Positions 1 to 13,657 of a stretch of 64,000 nucleotides of DNA are shown here, in pieces. The stretch is from Liolophura sinensis (taxonomy: Eukaryota; Mollusca; Polyplacophora; Chitonida; Chitonidae): positions 82,196,644 through 82,260,643 of the forward strand of contig NC_088295.1 in the NCBI RefSeq assembly GCF_032854445.1, given 5' to 3'. How positions within the stretch are numbered: the first letter of the stretch is position 1; the number at the start of each line of letters is the position of its first letter. The position numbers were made by a program, and so were the translations under genes. Below the pieces are notes generated by a model. The model saw only the letters and a list, made by a program, of their open reading frames with translations, was not told the origin of the DNA and did no database searches.

Positions 1-130
1 GCCTGTGCCCACTGGACCTCCAAATATGGGGGAAAACTGCACTTTGTCGGGCTTTAATGACAATTCGCAACAAAACTGTGCATCAGAGAAACCAATGAAG
101 ACCAGATTCGTGACCAGAACATGAAACTAC
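1..130. repeat. Diverged dispersed repeat, copy 1
   Basis: The stretch around 'gacaattcgcaacaaaa' up to 'gattcgtgaccag' matches 655-780 in order ('cccaattcgcgacaaaa' ... 'gactcgtgatcag'). It is probably a non-autonomous transposon fragment inside the last visible intron. No coding capacity is seen. Confidence 0.45.
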
Positions 131-654
131 TCCAATCAGGGTACTTAAAATGTTTAAATTCAGAAAATTTTAATCACGTGACAAATTCGCGATACAAGCC
201 CGGCGCGATCTGCCTGGACCAGGGCATATGTAGGCATCCTTCAATTACCAAAGCCTGGTTATCGTACAATAAAGAGGACAAGGTTTGCTCAAAACAAGGC
301 TAACTTTCAGATATACATGCACAACATACACTGACTGGCCATGCACAAAGTTTAGGTGAACATGTACCGGGGGCGGGGAGCAATGGCACAGGGTGAGCCA
401 ATCACAACTGCAGTGTAACCCAAATAATTAAGAAAACATATACATGATACATGATACATATTCTTAGCAGTCATCCAAACACTGTATTACACTACTTGGC
501 ATGTGTATGTGAATGTGCCAAAAGTGGTAAATCTGCCTTTGGACATTATTATTGTCCAGTTTTTTTTTGACACAGGTCAGCGAGTTTCACAATACATACA
601 GTACATGTATAGTCCTGTACACAAAGCGATTTTCAGCTTTACAGCTGTAAGTTT

Positions 655-780
655 TCTGTCACGTGACCTGCCAAAAATGGTGGAAATTGCGCTTTTTCGC
701 CTTTTGATCCCAATTCGCGACAAAAAATATACACCACAGAACAAAAATAGCACCGGACTCGTGATCAGGTAACATGTAAA
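655..780. repeat. Diverged dispersed repeat, copy 2
   Basis: This is the second copy of the sequence at 1-130, in the same orientation. Related phrases ('aaaatggcca', 'gatcacgtgat') recur near 970 and 1470, so the whole stretch to about 1660 may be one degenerate element. Confidence 0.45.
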
Positions 781-1763
781 GAATCATCAAATTCAAATTT
801 TCCGTCACATCATATGTATCCGTCAAAGCCTAATTTGACAACATATTGCATCCCTTTTCTGTCCAAATAGCGTCCATGGAACGTTTGTTATGTATGCTAA
901 ATTTTAAGCCAATCGGACATTGCGTTTTGGAAAAACATAGCTGTCAAATGTTTTCACATCAACCAAAAATGGCCACCTGATCACGTGATTCAGATCGCCC
1001 AACTTCTACTCGTAAGAGCACAACTCCGGATCTATCACGTACCTAAGTTTCACGCATTTCTGTTGAGACGTTTAAGCTGTATACGTTTTTCAATTTTGAA
1101 AAATAAAAAATGGCGATTTTTTTTGGCATGTACTACTTCCGATTTGCTGACGTCACTTCCGGTTATGTATAAGTTGTCTGTTTGTCTCGGGATGATGTTA
1201 GGCCTTAAGATTGCATCTCTAGCTTCATTGGTTAAGGAAATATACCTACTTCTAGTTTTGATGAACTCACATCCGATTTCCGATCCGGTAAAATTCTTAA
1301 CAGTTTAGACAATATTTTGAAAAAAAGCAGTTTTTTCGTCACATGATAATTTCACCCAATATCGAGCTCGTGCAAGTTTCAACGCAGAAAGTTTCCATTT
1401 CCACCCTAAATGTACCTAGGCCTTGTGCAATTGCAGTTTGAAGTTCAGCTGAATCGCGTCAGCCATTTTGGAGAAGGAGATGTTTAAAGGTTTTGATCAA
1501 AATCCAATACGGACGCCAAGTCGCGTGATCAACAGTTTCCAAAAGCTTAGGTGCAAACCTTCTGGTCTGTAGCTAAAACATACTGAAAATTCATTACTGT
1601 GCGACTTGCCGTTTTTTGCTAAAAACGTGGCACAAATTTGTGGAGAATAATAATAATAATCCTAGCGAAAACAATAGGGATTCAAGTCTGAATGGCACGA
1701 ACCCCTAATAAAATGAACGTAAGGTTTCTTCCACTAAATACATGTAGAGAAATAACGACTTAC
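781..1763. other. Intron or flank with no exon seen
   Basis: No exon with EGF or SEA signature is seen on either strand. An (AAT)n run at about 1645-1660 is followed by 'cctagcgaaaacaatagg', the kind of tail seen on short transposons. Confidence 0.4.
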
Positions 1764-1960
1764 CAACATCCACTATTTCGCCGTTCTCACGGACAAGGTA
1801 TGTGGCGTTCTCTATTGGTCTGTTCATCGTGCCGTATTCGTAATATAAGTTTTCATTCACATAGTCCTTCAGGAGTATAGCGGTGTTCCATTCCTCACGT
1901 GGTGTCACCGGACGATTGTACAGGACACGGTGCGTGGTCACTGTTTCACCATCAGTTGTC
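1764..1960 (-). CDS. SEA-like module 3, exon c (last exon seen)
   Basis: The exon reads [20 protein letters not shown], then [17 protein letters not shown], then [17 protein letters not shown]. It is 197 bases, phase 2 to phase 1, with donor GTTG|GTAAGT. By analogy with modules 1 and 2, an EGF-like exon should follow in phase 1. I see none between here and position 1, so it is presumably left of the window. Confidence 0.8.
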
Positions 1961-2551
1961 CTATCGTTTTATAAAATTACAGAAGTGAAGTTATGTGAAC
2001 GATAGTGACACAATTATATAAACTTCACTAGCATACATTCTCGTGTTAAAAAGAATGAAACAGTTATTTATTTATTTATTTATTATTTTATATTTTATAT
2101 TTGGTGTTTTACGCCTACTCAAGAACATTTCACTCATATGACGGATATGACGGCCTCCAGCATTATGGTGGGAGAAAACCGGGCTATGTTACACAGACAA
2201 TAAGTATACAGTGGGTCTGGCTTCATGACAGTTTACTTAGAACAAGTGCACTTAGGCTTCTAAAAATACTTACAGAAATTCACATGGCAACAAAGATAAA
2301 TTGTAGAGTTTATTGTGCCTTTGATCTCGGTAAACTTTTATGAAGCTCACTTGGCAAGAGGTTTAGTGTGGTTTGGAAAGTTAAAAATCGAAATACAGAA
2401 AACTTTCATGAAACGGAGGAAATTCTTACGTAATGTTCGCGATCTCCACGCCTCGGTAATATGGAAGCCCACCATACAGGTTCTCCAACTGCAAATAAAG
2501 ATGGAAAGTACATGAAAACACATGGATATAGTCCCAATGTACTTTGTGTAG

Positions 2552-2628
<77 letters not shown>

Positions 2629-5600
2629 TATTCTATCGGTTGTGATACAAGCGCTTTTAGAGATAATAATTGAGTACTCACGAACTGTTCCATTTGCTGA
2701 TAATCCGTGGAGTCTGGGAATGTATCCATATTACCACCAAGACTGAGAGTCAGCCATGACTCAGTCGCTGTAAATCGCAACATTCGCAAACTTAATACTG
2801 GGACATAAATCAAAGCGCCATAACAACCCTAAATGTAGCAGGGCATATTTTAGTTATCAGCCTTTCCAGGAGGGCTACTGGACATAAACATTGTAATTTG
2901 AATTTAGAGAAGGGACATTTGAATGTCATTAACGTGCCTTTACACATGTCGAAAATAAATAAACTATATTCAGTAATTCAGTGACTCATATTGGTAAACT
3001 CCAAATACCGATAAATAAGTACAGATTACAAAACTAAAACATCCCAGAAAACTTACTGTTGTATCCAGTGTTTGGCAAATTCCATTGACAATAGTCTCCC
3101 CAAAATCCTGCTGCACATCTGAAAATACAACGGTTTTGATGACAGGTATATGTGGAAGGAGGGAGGAATTTTCAAATACTGCAGTGTCGTGAGAGAACTA
3201 AATACCTTAAAAAAAAACAATATTTAGCTTGAAAGGTCAATTTTTAGATATATCAATGAAAACTGATGCCTGCTTCTGTAGACGAAGTAGTATTTTCCAT
3301 ATACATGAGAAAAGGCTTTAACTATTATGATAGATGTAAGCCTTGCCATTTACTTATTGCATCAAAGAGCCTGTGGGATTTGATTCAAAGTGCTGAAAAG
3401 CCACTGTAACAATGATACATTTGAAACAAAAAGCATACAGCAATTGTATCAATGATGCATTTTTTTTCACAAGAGTTAACACCCGGTTTAGTAATGGTGT
3501 ATATGGTTCTAAAGTCAGCGGAACAATTATGGATTTTGTAATAATTATGGATTTGGTAACAATTATGGATTGGTAATAAAAGTTTACAGCCGTTTTAACA
3601 ATGGTGCATATGGTTCTAAAGTCTTTATAGCAATTGCAGTTTCAAATTTGTACAAAAGAAACACCTTTATTGTCTAACCTGCATGCGGGATACCCGAATT
3701 CGTTGACATAGCAACTTCCCGCGTGCTGACAGGCATAGGTAAAGTCAAACAGCAAACATGCACTGATGTTTCTGTCCAGCAAGGGAACTAAACGGAAGAC
3801 AAAAATGTTATACACGATTGATACATCAGACGAGATTTGTATATACCTAGATGCATTATATACTTTCCAGGCTGGCAGACCACATCTTTATTATAGACAC
3901 TGCCATACAGCTGATTTTGGTTGTGGTCTTTATGTAAGTGTTAACTAGGTTCTTTTATATCTACAGAACTGTCGATGCTTTTGTGTTAGGGTTTGCATAT
4001 CTAACAACAACTGATGTGTAGAGATCGAGACAAAATACGCCTAACAACAATTTCCTAAAGTTACACTTAAAACTTACTGATGTCAATGATGTCATTTCCG
4101 CTCTTGATGAGGTAAGTAGCGTTGTCAATGGAGCTGTTTACTGCTGAGTCCAGCTCTAAACGAAGATGAGAATTCACGAAATCTTTCAGTTGTAATGCTG
4201 TCAGCCAAGCCTCAAGAGGGTTCACAGGTCTATCATAGTTAACTAGGTGGGACAGAGTGGAGCCGTTACCCTCCGGCCTGAATGAAGACAAACAAACAGA
4301 TGAAATGTTTCTTAAGTGTCAATATGATAAATGGGTGAAATTTTCAAAGAAACAAAAGCAGAGGTTTTATTTTCCAGAGATCTTTATCATCAGATTTAAA
4401 CAAAACAATTTACCGAATATAATGACAGCAAGAAAACATGGCAACAGCGAAGTATTTCGCATTTAAACAGCTACCTACTTGATGTCTATGAACTCCACGC
4501 TTCTGTAGTACGGCAAGTCCTTGTAGAGAGTGTCCAGCTAAAACATACGGCATAGGCCAGATATATAATCTTTGGACAGTAGATGCTTATTACATTGGAG
4601 TCCAGTAACATTTGTAGTCAATATGGACAGGATCTAAAACGTCAGATAAACTCGCTGGTTTTATATGCGAACTAATTCCTTTGTAGGGCGACTGCTGCTG
4701 ACCATTGTGTCCAAGGTCGTTAACCAGTAACACCCGAGTTTTGAAAGCAGCTCTCTATATTGCATTTATGATCTTACGTCCGATCATTCAGCGGACTGTC
4801 AATATAGTTCAATAGGTGCCAATGGCTTTTTACATAGGTCAAACGGTTTGTTGACCTCAGTCAGTTGGTTTGTTAATGTGGGCCAGCTGGTTTGTTAACC
4901 CAGGTCAAACTGTTTGTGGACATAGGCCAGGTGCATGTTTGTCAAACTAGGTCAAATAATTTATCAACATGGGCTGTGTCTGGCCTTCTTTATCGATAAA
5001 TTTCGTAGATCTCATTAATGACCGGTCTTCGATTTGCAAAATACCAATTATAATACATGCAGTTCATGTAATCATTATGAGAAATCTGTGATTATAGGGG
5101 AGCTTGACTTACGAAGGACAGGATTGCTTGGTTATCCGGTGACGAACTATTAGACGACACGACATCTCCAAGCGTGAGCGTCAGAAAGGACCCTAGAACT
5201 GGAGTAAAAGATACACTGATTAGTTTATGGTGACCAAGTGATAGGCTTGTTCAGTTTTAAGAAAGATTCATTATCAAACGTCACAGCGTCATATAACTTG
5301 TCTATAATAGTCTTCATCAAAGATGTCTAATATATCCCTCTTTCCGACACACTTTTCCTCTTTAAATAATGCATGCTTGAAAATGTGGGTACATACATAC
5401 TTGTACCGTACGCGGTTGATGCCACAGTTCACATATATCTATATAACTCTCTTTATGGACAGAAACTGATAGAAAATCGATGATAAATATTAATGTCTGA
5501 AAAGGACCATCTCACCTGAGTAGCCAATGTACTGACAATAGTCACCGAAGTGGTTACTGAAGCACCTGCAAATGTAAGTACAACAATCAACTAAGGTAAG

Positions 5601-8600
5601 AAGTGTACCTTTTAAAACTATTGAGCAATTTACACAGAGCGTGTCAAAGAAACATCAAAGTTTCCAGTTTATCAGAAGGAAGGATGTAAAGTAAGCAAGA
5701 AATAACTAGTTTAAAATCAACTTTCACATGCGCTCATACCTGCATCCTGGATAACCAGTGGCGAGAGCATAGCACTGTCCTTCCGCCCCGCATACGCCGC
5801 TGGCATCATACAATCCACATACCGTCCACTGGTCTATCAACAATGGCACTGCAACAACGCACATGAAGGAAACACCATGAGTAAATGTAATAGTCTAATG
5901 TAAATCTGGTAACTTTTATTTTGTCAACAAATTTTTTTGAGCCTCTCAAACTGGCGTTAGGCGCTTTTGCTCGTTGTATAATTCCGGGCCTATAAAGTGT
6001 AGCTTTGGAGTGATCCCCATAATGTTTGTTTCTTTCCTTGTTTTGCCATCTCAGTCAGTGGCTGGACACACTTTTTTAACGACCAACAAATGAACAATGC
6101 CTGTTCCAACGTCAAAAAACACATCAGCAAAGCGTACTCTGAAAGCATAAATACGAGAAAACTTACCGACGTCTACCAATTCCCCGTTGTTGAGAACCAA
6201 GTAGGTGCCATTAATAAGAGTTGTTTTAAGTGAGTCCCATTGCAAGATGGTATTTAATTCCAGGTAATTCTTGAGCACACTGACAACTTCCCATTCCTCT
6301 ACGGGAGTCAAAGGCTGGTTGTAGTTCACATTGTAAGTGATGACGGTTTCACCGCTCTCAACGCTGCAAACGGATTAAAGTATTTTGACGAAATCTAGTT
6401 AAAACTTCAACTTGCAAACTGAATAAACATATACCCATTCAACCATTCACCACTCCTGCTTGCTGTGACATACTTGTTACAGTGTATAGCCAATGAATGC
6501 TAATTCACGTTCAGATAAAGGGCACTGTTAGCTTTTTGAATTGAAAACTTATCATTATCAGTCGAAAGAATAACATACATTGATTCTTAGCCAAAACTCA
6601 CCGAATGTCTTGTATAGTGGTGTAGTTGTAATTCGTGCTGTTTCCGTATAGGTTTTGCAACTGTAAAAGAGACAGCATGCGATCATATAAAAACAGTGTA
6701 CGTTTTGCCTTAAACAAAGCGTTCTGGAAGTATAAACAAATTATGAACATGTAGACATAAGTATACTTACAAAGAGCAGAAGGTCCTGGTAATCACTGGA
6801 TAGGGGATCCGTTGAGAGGTTTCCCTCCAGGGTTAAGGTAAAGGTGGAATTCATAATGCCTGCAACACAACGCAAACATTATTTATTTGACTGAGTGGGT
6901 GTTGCTTAAGGGCTCACTGACAATTTTTTTACTAATACGTTTTATGGGTGGAAGAAACTGGAGTGTCTTTGATAAAACTAACTATACCACGTGAGATTTT
7001 CAGAAATACTGGTTCATTGGCGGGAGACAAGCAGTCTTCAACAAACGACTGTGAAAAGGTCCTTACAACCGCCGTTGACCACTTACTATCACCAATTCCC
7101 CAAGTACATTAAACCCCACCTCCTGGAAAAGAGTCGTGCACCTTATTCACCAAGCCACACCCCATTCCCATAGGCTCCTCTTCTGTTAACGTGTCGAGTG
7201 TAGGTGTCATCATTGACTGTAAACTTCTATTTACATACCATTACCATTTATAACGACTTCTAACTCTCGGTCGTATATCTGAAACAACCACTGTGGTAAA
7301 TGTAAAAAACTACAGCGCGTAGAGTAAAACCGGATCAAGGACGACAACCTGATATTTGGCAAATGCATCTTATTTAGGTAACAAAGCAGTTCTTCTCACC
7401 TGTTGGTTGCTTCTGAATCGCTGAAATGAAAGATTGAAAGAAAAAAATTAAACTTGCAAACAAGAAACATGCACGACTGGAAACAAATTTAGTTTTTTGT
7501 ATCTTTTCATCTGTGAGAAAAACGGCAACTTTGAGTATGATATAAAATGTTATTTTGTTGAATTTATTCCGATACTTTACCTGGGCATCGAGCTGATGGA
7601 TAATATCCAAAGTTACAGCGACACCTGTAGCTACCCTGATAGTTCATGCATGTTTCATCTGCCGTGCAATCGTCGAGGCCTTCTGTACACTCATCCACGT
7701 CAACATCACAGCGACTGCCTGACCACCCTGACATACATAGGCAACCTTTTGCCTTATCACATATCCGCGCTCCTTGTCCACAGTCGCATGGCTGAGAACA
7801 GTTCTCTCCCCATGAATTTCCACGACAGCCTGTGGTCATGAATAATACAGGATCAGGATGATGTGCTCATATAGCTGTTGTAAGCTAAACATCTTCAGAG
7901 TAAGAAAAATTTCAAATATTGACAGGCTTTCATTAATTAAGTTTATATGTAATTTCTGGGATGTTTTTCCGGGCGGAAATATCATGGAATCTGGAAATAA
8001 ATCTGGAACCACCGCTAATTTCAAATGATTACAAGTAAATTTAATTTTACTGGAAAACTAACCGTAGCAATTCAATGGGTCACCGTAAATTGTTTTGCCC
8101 ACTGGACACTGGCAAAAATACCCTCCCATGGTGTTGATACAAACTCCAGTGGGTCCACAGCGAGGGAAGTTGGTATTGTTACATTCATTTATATCTGAAA
8201 CATAAGTGTGGAGAAAGTTTTTGTTAAACTAGGTATAATTCTTTTCATCTCTCTCACACACACACACACACACACTATTAAAGCTTAAACAAAAACATGA
8301 CCCCGGGAGATATGTACAACAGAAGACGCTATACTAAGTGATGGAGAAACTGTCCTTCTCTCCGATCTCTATCTAGAAAACCACATTTTTACAAACGATT
8401 GTCATGGCTCAGTTATGATGAATCTCGATCCAAATCAAGTTACCTCCAGATATCTTTCTTTTATCACTAGGAATCGAAAAATTCAGTAAACTCACCCAAA
8501 CAGGTCAATCCATCCACAGCCAGAGACCAGCCTAATTGACAGAAACACGCGGGATTTCCGTTGACCAGTCGACAGCCGTGTTCACATGACAAGCTATCAC

Positions 8601-11600
8601 ATCCTGGTATCACAGCTACCAAAGGATTAAAACAATGTAAAAAAAAATGCACATCATATTAAAATTTCCTGTAAAAGTTTACTCTTGGTAGTTACATACA
8701 GCATTCTTAAATCTTCATGAGATTAGATTTGATTTTTTCAACAATTTTACGCAGAAATAATTTTAACGGACAGAGACAGCTACAGAGCGATCTTACTTTT
8801 CACGTCATACATAGTTTAACCTGTCGCGTATGTGTATATTACCACGCCACTAATACATTCCTTCACTTACCAACCAGATTACATGTGTACCCATCGGCAC
8901 TGAGCCCGTAACCATCATAACACCCACAATTGTAGGATCCAGGCGTGTCAAAACATAAATGTTTACACCCACTTATGCTATCGTCACACTCGTTGATATC
9001 TAGTACAATAGAAAAGGAAACAATGTAGGGATAGACTATGAACGAGTTAAGTGCAGCGCTTTAAATCTAAACAGCTAACTCAAGAAACATGTTCCAATAT
9101 ACACATAATTACTTTCAAATTCTAACAGACTTGTTACCCATGATAGTACTTTTGAAAGTCAAGGTCATCAACCCAACGTTTACCATGCTTTTAAGAGTTT
9201 TGTTGTAACAATAACAATTTCAATTTTATGCTGAAAACTGCTTTAATAGCTGACAGTAGTAAATTCGTTGACGGTACAACAAGAGAATGCGTTCCATGTG
9301 ATCGGTAAACTTTAATATACTAAATGAGCATTTACGATTCCAACCGTTTTCAAGGTTATATTTACCACTCATGGATCACCGCGAAGAAGCAAATACTGAG
9401 TCAGTATATATAACTATAAGGAAGGTTCGATATTTACTCTGACAGCTTTTCCCTCCATTGGTCAGCCTGTAACCTTGATTACACTGGCACATATAATCTC
9501 CCGCCGTGTTGATACACGTGTGAACCCCGCATAATGACTTATCAATAAGACATTCGTTCACATCTATAAGAAGAGTATTTCAAAAATTAATGTTTTGTAT
9601 CACAACCTATATACTCATTCTCTACGCTAACTTATGCTTTACAGTAAAAATTAGACGTTTTTCTCTGGACAAACAATTATTATTAACTCAAACATTTAAA
9701 ATCTGCAAATGTTGAATTGCAATCTTCTCAAACATAAAGAAGCACTGTTGCCGGCACGTCTAGCACTTTTAACAATTTGTCTGTGAGTTATATATATTAT
9801 ATGTGGTACTTACCGACACAGCCAGATCCTCCAGATGTGTATCCCGTTGGACAGTCGCTGCAGATGTACGGCCACACGGACTGTCTGTGTACATGAGGGG
9901 CAAGGTCAATACAGCTGGCGTTCCACCTGCTGCACGGCGCACCGTAACAGCCATCATAATTCACATCACAATGGGGTCCTTGAAGAGAATGCCTTTATGT
10001 TTAATAGTCGATTTAACTCTAAGTCAAGTTCCCAACTGGTAAGTTAAATGTGTGGACAAACTGCTACTCTCATATTTGAGCTTATCTAACCAGTAATAGC
10101 TGAATTTGGCTTAAGTTGTAGGAATAAAATGAAGTCCTCATCCGAGATGAACATAACCGCCAGACAAGTGGTGCTGACAGTGGCCATTCCACCACAAATA
10201 ATTTTTCATTGTTTAAATCAGTTACGCAGTAACTCACAACTTTTGCCTTCCAAAGCTAAATAGAAAGGCTTTTATCTTTTACCTAGTTAAATAGTATACA
10301 TATGTAACCAAATACAAGTGTGAAACATCATGATCTACAACAGTAGCCAACTTAGGGGTTGTCCACCGGTCTTACCTGTCCATCCTCTATCACAGTAACA
10401 TCCCACAAGGTCAAACCCGAAGGAGATGAAATCGTCCTCCAGAGATATGTCCAGGTCACAACGGCCATGACCAGAACATCCACACAGGTTAATCATCACG
10501 TCATGTATGGCTGATCGGCCGTAGTTTCCATCAATCGCCAGAAACCTTCAATTAGATTATACAGTTTTATAAAAATGTTTTTCGACTGTACCGTCGGAAT
10601 GTCAGGTAGATGAGACGACACCTTCCATAATTAGCAGGAACTCTTCAGTTAAATTATATCGACAATTCAGAATGGTTGTTTATACATGTTTTGCAACTTG
10701 ACCGTCTCAATGTCAGATATATGTAGCTGAGACCAGAGTGTTCATGATTAGTAATGTAAGTTTTGTTGGATTACATCGACAATTCAAAATGGTTGTTTCA
10801 ATATGTCTTCTGCCTTAACCGTTTCAATGTGAGGTACATATAAGTGAAAGCCTAGTTTCCACTATTTAGCCGTCGCAATGTCCAAGAGCTTTGGCCATGC
10901 ATGTGGTCGTGCATATATGCCCAGCCAACAACAATATTCGATTATTCCTTGATATGGACACTCATTATTATATGTTAACTCCAACAAGACAGATGTACCG
11001 AAAGGTTTCGCGCTGTAGACTGGTTGGTGTCCACTGGACTTCAATAGTGTCGTCGGATATCCTGCTGTAGGTGGCATTGACTGGCATCTCCTCTTGAATC
11101 ACTATGTCAGCGTTATTTCCATCTGGGTCGTCTAAGGCCAGTCGGAACACTACCGGCTCATTCACACTTGCAAAGATCTTGACTGGCCCAGTTATAACGG
11201 GAGCTTGGTTTTCTGTGGTAATTCAAGGATATAACATTTTTCAAATAGTTAAATCGCCACCGGATAAATGCCATATTCTTACACTTTCAACTGGAGGACA
11301 TACAATGCAACATGGAACCTAGCCCACATTATTTGAACAAACGAAGTCACAAAGTTGGCTTGGCAGCTGTACGGTGTTTAAGCTCTGGCCCAAGGACACG
11401 CCCTGTATTTCGTTCATATCACGACAATATCTCCTTTAACCCCGCTTAAGTAGGGTAACTATTCGTGTGCGACTTGGACTAAGCTGACTTGACCATTATT
11501 CTATGGAAATAAATGGTCACCTGGTATAATGCCTTACTAGTTTGTCCAAAAAACGTGATCACGAGGTAGCAATTATGAAATAATAGAAACCTTAAGTTAG

Positions 11601-13618
11601 AAGTTACAAGTTCAACTTGAAACTTATAACTTCAAACTAGAATACGTAAATTAACATTAGTATGAAGTTACAAGTCACAAGTTACTTGTAGCTTCTAACT
11701 GAACGTATCTCGTGTTCCTGCTGCGCCTTCGATCTTATATAATAATCTCGTCCTACTAAGTGTAAAATTACCACCTGATATCCATAGCTGGAACATTATT
11801 TCTCCTCTATAACTCTCTCCAAAGCTTTTAATGCCGATCATAAGTAATCAGACAAATAAAAAAAACAACACTTTTGCACCCATGCAAAGTAGGAAGATTT
11901 GAACATTGTTACTCTAAATAATGCGCGGCTGGCAACGTCATACACACCAGGCGAAATCATTGCTTCTAACAATCGGGGCAACAGCCTATATGGTCACTGA
12001 TTTCAGTTCGAACCAGTATCAAACTGATCCCAAATGCGGCTGTTTGAAATAGTCTGTGAATTGTTTTGAACAGTGAAACATTCGTAGTTTCCGATCTGCT
12101 CGCAGTCTTTGACAATGGCACATTTGTCATGGAGACAGATGTTGTTGACATATCGTCTGCAACACACCATTTAATACATATACATTCCATATGGCTGTGA
12201 CGTCACTGCCTTCACCGGGAATGTAATACAAAGTTAAAAATCGTTCATCGTACACTGCTACATATTACATAATATTTCACTACATATTTATAACCTGTCA
12301 GTGACGCCATGACGTGACAATAGCTATCACCAAATGAAATTAACAATGTTATGAAAAGTTTTATTGTTTAAACCTCGCGTAATACATCTATCCATTCATT
12401 TTTGTCAACAAAAAAACATCCCGTTTAAATAATGACTCGCCTGTTCTATTTACGTCCTAGGTAAGCGTTTTGCACGCGCATCAGGGAGTAAAACATGAGC
12501 TTTACAGTCTTTTTATCGCCTTCTTAATATGTAATATGAAAATGGTTGAGGGTATAAAATTAACAACGAACTACACAGCTTTGACCTGAGTTACTTTAGG
12601 AGGGAAAAGTGCCCATGTCCGAAGTCCACCGCACCCTAACACCGGGCCAATCAGTCTTTGGCCAGGTAATACGGAGACAGACAAGAATTCGGGTGAACAC
12701 AACAAATGCGTTTACTTGAAATGTATTAAAAATACCAGCAGCATTGTATTGAGAATAACCCTTGAGGGGAATCTTCATGGGTGTTGATGATAGGTGTGTG
12801 GTTACCATGACAACCGTGAAGTGGACAAATGAAAACTTTATGCGGGAAAACACTTGGAGCTGTAGCATGGATAAGGGCTATCCCGTTATTATGACAATCA
12901 CGATAATGGGCAATTGTAAGTCGCGACACATCATCATCTGTGTATCTATGCATCCACCAAAACTGAAACTCTATGTGGAAAACTGTTGGAGTTATAGCCC
13001 GAACACGAATACGGACGGAAAGATGGACAGTCGCTATAACATAATACGCTCCGCCGAATGGCGAGGGCGAATAAAAATTGTAAACGCTTATGCTTTAGCA
13101 CAGCCATATACTGAAATCCGGCTTCCTTCAAACGGGTCGCACCAGATGGAGATGGGAAGTATGCAATTAGTACTTACCTAGGGTTGTTCGTATAATAGTC
13201 AATCCATTAAAGAACTCCAGGCTCTTGATAGCTGCATCTCTTCCTTCACGAAGGTAGTCGTATCTACATAGGGTGTTGTTCCCACATAGTTCATCAACAG
13301 CTGCGAGCACATCCGGAGATATACCGCTTTCAAGGTCAGTCAGGAAGGTCGGGGTAAAGTTCAGATAGCCTGAGTGATTCAATGGCTGGTACCACAGGGA
13401 GCTATAGTCTAGCTCGTTCACTTGCCCTGAAATCCACAAGCACAGTATATGTTCTTATTTATTTATAAAATAATTCTGGAACCTTTTTTAAACACGATAA
13501 AACAGCAAATTTTATTTATAAATTAATTTTGGGACCTTGCTTGAACACGATGAAACACAGATTTTTAACTATATGTTTATATACTAATTTTGTTATTTTG
13601 GTTAAAAATGATGAAACA

Positions 13619-13657
<39 letters not shown>

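Noticed and set aside
985-1308. Plus-strand open frame of 107 codons
   Set aside because: It lies in repeat-like intronic or flanking sequence, with no domain, no splice support and no codon bias.
2347-2813. Minus-strand frames with long Tyr-Ile runs
   Set aside because: They are translations of the (AT)n microsatellite. The true exons at 2430-2488 and 2682-2767 are separate and in other phases.
12596-13181. Overlapping open frames on both strands in the 2-kb intron
   Set aside because: Frames on both strands overlap, with no domain and no splice signals in the right phase. The flanking exons join correctly without them.
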